A program made the position numbers and the translations under genes. This document shows, piece by piece, positions 44,321-54,265 of a stretch of DNA of 64,000 bases (its first letter is position 1; every line of letters starts with the position of its first letter). The notes beneath the pieces are model-generated. The model saw nothing but the letters and a program-made list of their open reading frames with translations. It made no database searches and had not been told where the DNA came from. This DNA comes from Chelonoidis abingdonii (lineage: Eukaryota > Chordata > Testudines > Testudinidae): NCBI RefSeq assembly GCF_003597395.2, contig NC_133771.1, positions 49,638,962 to 49,702,961 of the forward strand, written 5' to 3'.

Positions 44321-45792
44321 CTCATAGTCCTTATTTCTCATTTATAATATCAGGTGTGTTGTAAGGATCATAGTATTTTTGATAATGTTTGTACAGTGCT
44401 TGGAATATATTGCTAAGTATATTTCATTAGATTGAAAACTTATTTGTGGTGTCTACTGTTGAACAGCAGTGAAATACTGAATTAGCATAGCTCTCATTAT
44501 ACATCTAACACCTTCCAATTCTGTAGTCCATGAACAGGCAAATCTAATGGGAGCTTTGCCAGCATTAGAAGCGTATGGTTGATCTCAGTGGATCCATACA
44601 CCTGCACTACCACAGGTGGATGCAGACTGCACACACAAATTCTGGGCAGCTGCTTCCCATGTGGGATTGTCCCAGGGCTAATAAGCATTTAAGGTTTCAA
44701 TTCTCAGGTCTGAGCTGTGCCTGAGTTTTTCTCTGAAAGCATGTGACTAAGAACAACTGACTGAGAGCCAGGTCTGCTGGGACATATAAAAGGAAGCCTG
44801 TTTTCAGTAAGGGAGAGGGCTGTAAGGAATTTTCCTGTTACCAGGGGTTGGAGAAAGGTTCCCCGGGGGGAGGAAGAAGGAGACAGAGCCTGGGGAAGGC
44901 CTCGCAGAGGACTGCTTGGGAAAGTTCAGATAAAAGGCCTAACCATAGAGGGGCACTGTTGAAAATGGCTCTAGGAAACTACACAGCAAGGTAATCTTGC
45001 ATTTAGGACAGATCCCAAGATTTACGGTCCAGGGCTGCGGCTTGTAGATTGGATGCCTCATAATGCCCATAGGCAGGTGGTGGAGAAACCTCTGCCCTGA
45101 GGTCCAAAAAACTATTTGCTAAAGGAGGACAAGCCAATGGAGCTAGCCCCTGAAGGCAGCAGAACTTGTTTCATTCGGATTTTCCTTCATCTGGGCTCTT
45201 TTTTCCCTCTAGAAGGGAGGTCCAAAGCATCAAAATCACCAAAATCCATTTAGCCAGCCACAGAGAAACTGAGGCATGGCAGCCCCAGATGTCAGAGAGA
45301 GAAACTGCACCTCACAATGATTAGCCTTCCAGAAAACAAGTGGGTTATGTACTGCTGTTCCAATGGGGATTCTGTTAGGGAAGGAGCAGCCATTGGGCTT
45401 GTGTGTTCAGTGTGGTTTGTTGCTGAACAGAAAAAATCTGAGTTGATGGGCATGCAGTGCTCTCATGACTTGAGACAGGATAGACACCTGCTCCATACAA
45501 GGGAGCTGGATGGGTTCGTTCTTCTCCTAGAGCGCATGCAGGTGACCAAGGATACCATGCCACAGATGGTTTCACAGACAGCCTGGAAAATGCAGCAGTG
45601 AGGGCAACTGACCCAGAGCAGGAGAGGCTGGAGTAGGGAAGACTGCAACTAGAATAGAAAAGACTATTCACAGATGAGAGATGGATGGAGCTGGAGGCCA
45701 GGTATAACAGTACTCAGGAAGAGCTGAGTGACAGAAGCTGGCTAACCAGGACAAACGCCGCTAGTTGAAACAGAAGAAGGTTCAGCTATGCC

Positions 45793-46005
45793 CAGGGCCG
45801 CCTCCAACGTTTTTGCTGCCCCAAGCGGCCAAAAAAAAAAAAAAAAAGCCATGATCGGCACTCTACCGATGCTGCTTCTTCAACAGCATATCCTACCCTC
45901 CGGGAGGGACTGAGGGACCCACCGCCAAAGAGCCGGACATGCCACCCCTTTCCGTTGACCACCCCAGGCACCTGCTTGCTGCGCTGGTGCCTGGAGCCGG
46001 CCCTG
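45793..46005. mobile_element. 213-bp hAT-type MITE with A17 tract
   Basis: The ends CAGGGCCGCCTCCAACG and (complement) CAGGGCCGGCTCCAGG are flanked by the exact 8-bp duplication GCTATGCC (45785-45792 and 46006-46013). A run of A interrupts the left part at 45832-45848. No coding capacity. Confidence 0.92.
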
Positions 46006-46072
46006 GCTATGCCCATAGGACCCAGGAGGAAGGATATAAGGGGTACCCAGTCAGGTACTGGCAGGCAAACAG

Positions 46073-46480
46073 ATGCAAGTAAGAGTCCTTAGGATGAACT
46101 CCATTGATCTGCCTGTAGCCAAAGTCAATATGGGCACCAAAGAATTTTCTGGAATCCTCACTGTGGGAATATGGAAGGATATTTCTTTTGAAGTGTTATC
46201 GGGAAAGGATGAACCAGGATTAATCCCACTACCAAGGTCAGACTCAGTGGCCCATGGGGCGAGCTCTCTGCTTATCCTTGCTGAGGAATTGAAGTCACTG
46301 CTGACTGTGTGGTCAAAAATCCTGCTGGATGTGGAGAAAAAGAGGCACATTTGTGAGGTGGCATGTATCAGAATTCCACTAAGAGAAGGAAAACTGAGGG
46401 CAGTAAAGAATACTGCCAAACTCATGGTACCCACCAGAGGTTGGGGAAAAAAAAACAGAGGATTAGAGAAGTGCAACTGA
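46073..46480 (+). pseudogene. Gypsy-type aspartic protease-like fragment
   Basis: The frame includes MNSIDLPVAKVNMGT, FSGILTVGIWKDISFEVLSG and KDEPG. Compared with Gypsy proteases, this resembles the C-terminal half, where a strand pattern VGVxxxLPxDVLLGxD normally occurs. The catalytic DTG is not visible upstream. The rest of the frame, to 46480, has no motif. It is a remnant; the call is tentative. Confidence 0.4.
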
Positions 46481-46600
46481 TTAGAGAAGTGCAGATGGAA
46501 AAGAAGGGGACAGGTTCCTCTTAATCTGAAGTTTCAAGGTGGTCTGTCAAAAGGTAACTAAACCTGAGGGGGACAGGGGAAGAAGCACATCCCACCTTTC

Positions 46601-47628
46601 CCCAGAATGAATGAAGGGGACTGGACTCTCATGGCCTCCCCTACCAATCAAAAATATTGGAGAGGCAAAAACATATGAGGGTTCTATGGACTCTGCCTCT
46701 ATTTACTCCTTCCCTGGGATAACGAGGGTTGATGTAGGTGGGAAATGGTCTATAATAGAGTCAAAAAACTGTATTTGGGGTGTGATCACTGAAATTGTTT
46801 ACTAATTGAACAAACGTATGAAGTTTGAATTACTAAGTAATAACCACAGATCCTCTGTCTAGAAGCTGGGTGCTAGAACATCCCAGAGGTACTTGTTGAG
46901 TACCCCTATTCTGTTCTTTTTTGATGGAGAAATGTGACAATTCAGGGAATCTGCCTTCAATTTATGAATTCTCTATGAGATTATGAATTCTCTGCATGCA
47001 ACTTTACCAAGCTGCAAACTTCATTTTGAATGTGGGGGCCAACTGCCACCTCTGTTGCCTCTTTACCTCCATGTTGGACAGAAATTACAATGGCTAGTGG
47101 TGTAAGGGAGACAATGGAGAAATGTCAACCTTAAAGATGGTACTCAGACAACATTATAGCTGTGCTAAGGAGGGTGCCTGTGTTGCAAAACCAATTCAGC
47201 CAAACTGGACTGCAGGTTTGGAGCAGTGGAAACTTACCAAGCAGGACAAAGACAGAGATGACTGAACAGGAGGTTGTTATGAGAGGAAGAAGGCGGCTCA
47301 GCAAATGTGAGAAAAGAAGAGCTTGGGCACAAGGCTCCATGTTTCAATGCACAAGCAATGTACTGCAACAGAAGAATGCTGGATGGCCCAAACAATACAG
47401 ACCCCATCCCAAAGAATGCTCTGGAGTGGAGAGGAAACTGACATAGGAAATGCATGTAGGGTTTATTATTTTAGAGCTGTGTATTTCTCCTGTAATTAAG
47501 GAAAGTGCAACAGCATTGTAGAATCCAGTGCGAAGTCTGTATGGCTATGTGCAACATCTTATTGCATGGTCCTTGAGAAAGTTAAACTATAATCCAGAAG
47601 GTTCACATCTTCAGTGGGATTCTGGCAG
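46601..47628. other. Unassigned sequence
   Basis: There are no repeats with ends and no credible gene. The plus-strand frame 47162-47446 and the minus-strand frames over the same bases are unrelated to known families. It may belong to the LTR-element remnants on either side. Confidence 0.35.
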
Positions 47629-47700
47629 GGTGGATTTGATTTAAATCAAATTGATTTAAATCACTAGTCAGGAAGACTTGATTTAATCATGGCTTTGGGA
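47629..47700 (+). repeat. TTTAAATCA-rich repeat, probable DNA transposon end
   Basis: CAGGGTGGATTTGATTTAAA, then TCAAATTGATTTAAATCACT, is a phrase I recall as the end of a dispersed turtle DNA repeat starting CAGGGTGG. The partner end was not found, so it is a fragment. Confidence 0.45.
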
Positions 47701-49637
47701 CAGCAAGTGGTATCATCTCCACTACAAATATGTATTGGTTTTCCAAGAAGCTCTTTTTTAAAAGTCCAACCATGTCTATCCCTATTCTTTCAATGAGGTT
47801 TCCATAATGGCACTAGGACTAAGAAGGCTTTTGAGACATTCTTAGCTGCTGAATACTGACACTCAGAGCAGGAAGAGCAATACTACCTTACCTCATGGTG
47901 CACCCCCCGGCCAGAGAAAGCAGGCCAGTAACCAGTCCAAGGTTGTCTTCTGCCCTCAATGCCCCATGCAGGGAATATCGTGTGCCAACTGGATTGCAGC
48001 CCAGCAGTAGTTATGGTGCACCCGCAGCTGAATTCTTATTACCTCCAACAGCAGGTTCTGCTCCACATGATATAGCCGCAGCTTCTTTAGCACAAAGTGG
48101 GGGTATTGTCCCAGTTACTGAGAGTCAGCTGCCAGCATGGACACCACCTGTTTGCAGGCACAGCTAAGCATCCCCTCATCATGCTGCTTTTAGATGAAGC
48201 TTCCCAACTGCAGTAGGGCCTTGAGGTCCAGGATAGGTGCCAGCTATTCATGCATCTCTGGCCCTGTCCTGAGGATGTCCCCTTCTGGAGGTCGTCAGAT
48301 TGCTCAGGCCTGCTAGGTTCACGGTGTTCGCAGGCCAGGGCCTCTCACAGGGCTCCACTGTGGCACTGGTCAGTTCATTAATGATTTTCCAAAAGGAGGG
48401 CCAATCTTGCCCTATTATCACTAGGTATGCTAATTTATTGGGTAGTGCTACTGTAATTTGAATTAGTATAGGTCCGCACTATCTGCTCCACTTGTCTACT
48501 GGGATAAGGCTTTACATCTTCATGTATCCAATGCAAGCCAATTTTCCTCTCTGGGTTGATCATCTAGGCCACTAAGCCAACCTGCATCACTGTTTCACTC
48601 TACCCTGAATCTACAAGCCCCAGTACCTCCCTTCCACTGGATCCTTACTAGGACTGTCAAGATGGGGAGAGTCCTTCTGCGGGCCCTCTGTCCTGCCATC
48701 CAAGCCTGTGCATATTTGCAAATAAATTGGCAATCTTTCCTCATATGCTCCTTTCTCCCAAAGGAGTAGCAGGTCACCAAGTTTATCCCCACAGCTCCTT
48801 CCTCGTGGGGAGTGGGTTTAAATTATGAGTGGGACCTGTGTCTTGGTTCAAAGGCTCCAGCCCTGTTGTTTGCATTACCAAGCAGCTATCCAGGTGATAC
48901 CTCCTCTGAGCTCAGCCTTGTGTCTTGCCATAGTCTTCCTCTCTCCATGCAGGTAGCTTGGGTCTCTAGATTGCATGTTTTCTGTCAGACCCAGGGTTCA
49001 TCATCTCCTGGCAGACATCTGGCATTGTCAGTGGCCCTAGTTGGTGAGCGGGAAGCTGCTGTGTGGGTCCTATTTTTAGCAACCCATCAGGCATAAGAAA
49101 ATTCTCCATCAGCTGCACCATGTTTGATAATGACTTGGGGCAATACCAGAGCACCCATTCTCAGCCCCTTTGTGGAAATATGGATACAAACTGTTCTGTT
49201 TGGACCAACTCTGCAACTTAGACCCCAGAGTATTCCTCAGGGTAAAACCACCACCAGCAATGCTTTTTAATCATTGCATCACCCTCTGGAGGCATGCCCG
49301 TTTAGGGTACATCTCAGCTCTAAAGCACTGCTGATTTGTCTCTTCACTGGTATCCAAGTAATCTAAAATAGCCTTCACCTGACGGTAGTCTCTAACTTGC
49401 TCTGGATCAAAGTTGCAGTAGGCCAGTTGCACTTGGACCAGTGCTCTAGAAGCCATTGAGAGGCCGGTGCCTTTCTCTCAAAGGTGATGAGAAACACCTC
49501 CAGATCGTTCTTGGGGCCTCTCTTAGTTTACTTCACCAGCACAGGTGGCAGAGCTCCCCCTGGTGGATTGGGCCTTGCAGGGCATCCTTGTGCAGTGGCT
49601 GGGGATCTAAATTGCTGCAGAAAATCCTTCTGGAGTT

Positions 49638-52633
49638 AAGTATCAGAGGGATAGCTGTGTTAGTCTGGATCTGTAAAAGCAGCAGAGAATCCTGTGGCAG
49701 CTTATAGACTAACAGACGTTTTGGAGCATGAGCTTTCGTGGGTGAATACCCAACTTTCACGGATGATCGTAGTGGAAGTTTCCAGGGCAGGTATATAGCA
49801 TGCTAGCAAGAGCTAAGATACGAGTTAGGTTCCAATCAGGGCAGGGGATGAGGCCCTGTTTAGCGGAGTTTCGTTGGAAAACAAGAGGGGGGAAACTGGT
49901 TCTGTAGTGGCAGCCTAATTCCAGTAGTTGTTCATCTGACTGTTGTCAATTTGAGGTGAACTGAGCTCAGCGTTCTCTTTGCAGCTGGTCGCTGAAGTTT
50001 TTTGCTGCAGAATGGCCACTTAGTCTGCTATATGGTAAGTGTGGCAGAGGGGTTGAATTGCTCTCGCCTACAGGTTTTTTGTTATTGCATTCCTAATGTC
50101 TGATTGGTGTCAATGTTATCCTTTCGTAGGAGCTGGTCCAGTTTGGGCCGATGTACGATAGCAGGGGTGATTGCTGAGTGTGTTGGCCGATATACCATTT
50201 GTAGACTGGGTGAAGTGAATTGTGGTGGTTGGTTGATGTTGTTAGGTTCCCTGCAATGTCGTATCGTCTAGATATGTCAGATGACGTTTGGCTCCGTGGT
50301 GGTTTATAATGGGGCCAGAGTTGGTCGAGTGAGAGACTGAAGTAACCCTGGGTACTGACAGTGGTGTGTCGCGTTGGATTGAGTTCCCTGATTTGGGGAG
50401 TGCCTGGGGGCTGTGTGCAGAACATTCTAGTGGGGTGGCGACGTTTCCTTAAGTGTAGTGCTATTCTGATGCAGCGTGCTGGTGAGAATTAGGTGATTTT
50501 CAGCTCTCTCTCCAGGGTCGTCGTGTAGTGGCCGAGGGCTGGCTCACACAATCCAGAATATTTCTCTCTCTGGATTGATTTGTTTTGCGCTTCATCGTAC
50601 TAGGTGGTAGATGGGTGTGGTATATCCTCTGATTGAATTGCAGGTTGTGCGCTATGAGGGGTTTTAGGGGGGGCTGTTTGTGTATTGGCTTAGAGTTCGG
50701 TTATTGGTTCCTTTCTTTTTGGTGTGGCTTATGTTAGCCTGCAGTAGAGGTTCGAGGCTACAGTTTAGTTGGCTTGTTCGTTTATTTCTGTGGGGGGTAT
50801 GTGTAGTTTGGAGACAATGCTAAGTTTTGGCTAGGGAGACAGGGGTTGTCACGACTTTTGCTGTCTCTCTCGTTTTGAGGTGGCGTCGTTAGAGCCAGAT
50901 GTGAGGCATGACAGACATCCCGCGCAACACTTAGCTCGACAGGTCTATCTGAGTTTGCTTAGTTGCAGTAGCGAGAACCAAGGTGTTGATGTGACTGAGG
51001 AGGAGCTTTGCGCTGGGACGAATGACTGACCCATTCGCCCAGTTTCTGAGGCACGTTGAAATGTGGAAAAGCAGCATAGGAGTGGTACTGACTCAGTAAC
51101 GGGCCATCGTGTCAGAGGTGGGACTGAAGAGGGTAAGAAGTTGTGGTATCGAGTGATGTGCCCTAATGGTAGTTTATTCTCTTTTATCCACAACTGACAG
51201 ATTTAATCCAGGAAGCTGAAGAGACATCTGGTGATCCAAAACTATGCTCCAGAGCATGTTTCGTGCGTGAACGTTTCTCTTCCTCTCAACTGTAGTTTTG
51301 GAGCATTAGGCTGGGCAAAGATAAGGGTGATGTCCTCTCAGCAGTAGAAGACCTCCTGTCCATGGTGTGCTGATTTGTGTGAAGCCCAGTGATCACAGTA
51401 TAGAACCGTGAGCGGTAAACTTTCAGTCTTAGGTGTATCTTACTATCATTATAAGGATATACGTGGAATACTACCCGATTAGAGGCAAGGTCTCTCCGCA
51501 TGATGCCTACTTCCAAGCGCTTGCTCACTGAAGACTGTCAATGAGATCTTCAGTCAGTGAAAGGAATCAATCTCATGGAGCAAGCCCCAACCTTCTAGCC
51601 TCTAGGAGTCAGATAGACCGTTTCGGGCAATCATGCCCATGACTAATGCCCTGTGTTGTATGTTGCCCACTCCACAGGGCAATGGGACCTCCCTGCAGCA
51701 ACCAGGGCTGTGGTTTCTATCTGATTCCCAGAACCAATGGGTAAGCTGTGCTGGAAAGCTCAGCGGCCAGCACATTCTTTATCTCTAGCGCCCCCCGCCA
51801 GTTTCTTTTGTGCCCCATAGACGGCCATTGCTCTCGAGGTTGCTGAATCTGCTCTCACAAGTGGGGGTTTATTTGTTATGACAAAACAGACCTTTGTCAG
51901 GGGTAGATTCCTCAAGATCATGAGTGCCTTGCGCCTCATGAGTGCTCGAGGGACGCGTCCATCTTCAGGATTGACTCTGCTCAAGGTCCCCTTTCCAGCT
52001 GGCTACGACTTCCACGTCGTTGTGCGTAACCAGGCAAGCTCCCTAAGCAAGGGTTGCATTCAGCTCATATGGGTGCGAGATCGATGCGACAAATGCTGAA
52101 CGGATGATGGTGACGCTAACGTAGAGGGGTGGAGCTCTTGAGTGGTGGAGCGTCACATGTTTGGCAAGGGTTAAGATGAGGTGACCCTTTCTCCCCCAAG
52201 AGCAGATGGGAGCGATGTTCCACATGTGCTAAGCATTGCTCCGCTATGGAGAATACATGCTATAACGCCTGATGCATTCTCCTGGGCGACCTTGCGCGAG
52301 AGAGGTCCGAGAAGTTGACGACGAGAGAGATTAGGCGCTATGCGCCTCCATAATACATCCGGACAGACACNNNNNNNNNNNNNNNNNNNNNNNNNGGTCG
52401 GTAGGTTTTCGATATAGGGTGGTGTTAATGTGACCATCACTTATTTGCACCTTGGTGTCTAGAAAGTGGACCTCCCGTGTAGATTGGTCCAGGCTGAGGT
52501 TGATGGTGCGGTGGAAGCTGTTGAAATCGTGGGGAATTTTTCCAGAGTCTCTTTTCCATGGGTCCAGATGATGAAGATGTCATCAATGTAGCATAGGTAG
52601 AGAAGGGGCATGAGTGGATGAGAGCTGAGGAAG
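49638..52633 (-). mobile_element. Penelope-like element inserted in Gypsy gag, contains gap
   Basis: The tail at 49638-49760 (complement of the GGATACAGACTAACAC-type end) and the reverse transcriptase piece at 52396-52633 belong to one minus-strand PLE. The reverse transcriptase shows the catalytic motif YIDDIFIIWTHGKETLEKF at 52545-52600. The 10-bp direct repeat TTCTGGAGTT flanks it at 49628-49637 and 52634-52643. Between them, 49790-50940 is recognisable as PLE but with an abnormal density of small indels. 50940-52370 is not recognisable. A run of N lies at 52371-52395. Confidence 0.8.
52371..52395. other. Assembly gap, 25 N
   Basis: Twenty-five consecutive N bases interrupt the Penelope-like element. 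The right flank is clean PLE reverse transcriptase sequence. The left flank is unrecognisable sequence with unusual composition. The short fixed size suggests a placeholder gap, so the true missing length is unknown. Confidence 0.97.
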
Positions 52634-52869
52634 TTCTGGAGTTCTGGCTGCAGGGACACAATCTCCTTCAGCAGTTGCTGCTGCTGCACTACTTGGCCTG
52701 TTGCTAGGCTGTCTGCTGCTGCGACACCTGCTGCTGGAATTGCCGTTTCTGGTTGGGCTACTGTTGTTGCCACTCCATCATCCACTTACACCAGTGCTCA
52801 GGGGTCCTTCTTGGCTGAAGTTCCCTTTGATCGTGGGGGTGTTGGTGCAAGGATCCCCTGTCTAGTGGT

Positions 52870-53050
52870 TATAGTTCCGGTGGTGGCAATCCCACTTAGT
52901 GGTTAAAGTTCCATTGGCAGCAGTCCTGCTGAATGGCAATAGTTCACTTCACAGTAGTCCTGCCCAATGGCGATAGTATAGTTGGTGGCAGTCCTGCCCA
53001 ACGGCAAGAGTTTGGTTGGTGACAGTCCCACCCAATGACAAGAGTTCATC
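52870..53050. repeat. Tandem repeat of about 34 bp
   Basis: At least four units carry CAGTCCTGCCCAATGGC or close variants (near 52920, 52956, 52988 and 53021). Each is followed by an AATAGTTCA/AAGAGTTTG-like phrase. It lies just upstream of the gag start on the minus strand and is probably part of the LTR or leader of the Gypsy-type element. Confidence 0.75.
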
Positions 53051-53100
53051 GGGAACAGGAGAACCCAGGCCCACCCTACTCCACCAGGTTCCAATCCAGG

Positions 53101-54265
53101 GCCCTGCTGGGAGGCTGACTCAGCTGTTTACCTGTTCTGTAGAGTGTCCAGCCTTTCGTCAGCTTCCCTGAGTCACTTCCTATTCCAGGCCAGGTCCCAT
53201 CTGGCCACTGCCTGACTCTGGAGAACACTGACTTTGGGTGCCCAGCCCTCATCCCTGCTTCCCAATACTGAGTCTCTCCTTCTCACCAGCGCAAGGCAGG
53301 CTCCTCTCCAGTCTTCCTGGGAGCTCCAAGGGTACGTCCACCTCTGTGGCTGCTCAGCCCCAACCTGAACCACCTAGCTGGCTTTTAAACCCTGCTTCCA
53401 GTCTGAGCATGCTTACAGGGCCTCCATACCCGCTTCCTGGCCAGTGAAGGGTCTATACAACCAGTAACAACCCCTCTCAAAGGACTGTTTCTGTCTCCAG
53501 GCCTTGTATCAGGTATAAGGCTTCCTGCTCGCATTCTCCACAATTGTAGTTGGCCAACCCTCAGCCCAGGCTCAGCCCTAGTCACACTGAGTCTCTTACC
53601 CTGGGTCCCCTACAGGAGACGCACTCCTAGGCAATCTCACTGTTCCCAGAGGGAGTTCAGCTCACTCCCAGGGTCTTTTTAAACTTCATTTATAGTTCAC
53701 TTGTCTGTAGTAACTGCAGATGCTCCCCAGGTCCCACCCTAGGTTGCTGGAGTGAAGCAGCCCTCCAGGGCCGCTTGCCCATATCAATCTCATAGTATCA
53801 GCTGCCCTAACTGAAGTGTGCGTGGGGAGGCAGAGGGTTGAAGGAAAGATTGGCCACGGCCTTGGGCTGGGCTCTCCTTGCTACTGGAGCTCACTAGCAG
53901 TCCCTAGCAGCCTTCCTGCTACTGGGCAAACTCTTCCCATCATCTATCTTCTTGGGTTTTGTGGTGCAGCAGACTCAGTTCCTGAGCCTATGACCACCAT
54001 TCACTGAATTTGGTAGATAGGTTACGACTTAAAGTCTGTCACCTTTCCCAGTATTCTTAAAGAACAGCTTTTTTAACTGGGCCTCATTTTCCTTCTATTC
54101 TGGACAGGAGTTGCAAATAAAATTTTGTTACTCTAAGGATTCTGAGTTTTCCATATAAAGAGCTCTTTTCCCTGGCACAGTTTTTACAATTACATAAGAT
54201 ATTATCTATCATCCTGGCAGCTGGTTCCTTCTGGCAGTGGGCAGTGCTCCACCCCTGCTGCGAAC
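53101..54265. other. Probable LTR sequence, otherwise unassigned
   Basis: This is clean, moderately GC-rich sequence without credible genes. It likely includes the rest of the 5' LTR of the minus-strand Gypsy-type element, given its position upstream of gag. I could not define the ends. Open frames on both strands are short and unrelated to known families. Confidence 0.35.

Larger units (their letters stand above)
44690..46600 (+). mobile_element. Decayed Gypsy-type LTR element, plus strand
   Basis: From 44690 the sequence has LTR-like features (TATAAAAGGAAGCC near 44784) and G-rich leader sequence to about 45300. A weakly coding region follows, then a protease-like frame at 46073-46480. The pieces share one orientation, which is why I group them, but the element is incomplete and old. 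A hAT-type MITE interrupts it at 45793-46005. Boundaries are approximate. Confidence 0.5.
48595..52785 (-). pseudogene. Gypsy gag, split by PLE insertion and frameshifts
   Basis: The first part (52785-52644) reads MDDGVATTVAQPETAIPAAG and then a Gln-rich coiled segment QQQQLLKEIVSLQPELQ. After the PLE is removed the frame continues KDFLQQFRSP at 49627, then KLTKRGPKNDLEVFLITFE near 49500-49540. The matrix/SCAN-like helical region follows (EQVRDYRQVKAILDYLDTSE near 49370, QQCFRAEMYPKRA), and finally a zinc knuckle CYSFGRKEHMRKDC near 48735-48775. In that knuckle the second Cys of the CCHC pattern is Phe. Gag forms the virus-like particle of such elements. Stops and shifts make it non-functional. 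Confidence 0.7.
47890..53100 (-). mobile_element. Gypsy-type LTR element, minus strand, interrupted by PLE
   Basis: Gag coding sequence starts at about 52785 (minus) and resumes at 49627 on the far side of a Penelope-like insertion. It continues to a CCHC zinc knuckle near 48740. Upstream at 52870-53100 are tandem and LTR-like sequences, including AGAACCCAGGCCCACCCTAC near 53060, the reverse of a phrase in the LTR at 42215-43137. Downstream of 48590 the sequence probably continues into protease/pol but is too worn to read. Confidence 0.6.

Noticed and set aside
46051..46476. 141-codon minus-strand frame
   Set aside because: It is the shadow of the plus-strand protease-like frame and has no motif of its own.
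52870..53050. Possible CRISPR-like array
   Set aside because: The units are contiguous degenerate tandem repeats without unique spacers, and the DNA is from a vertebrate.
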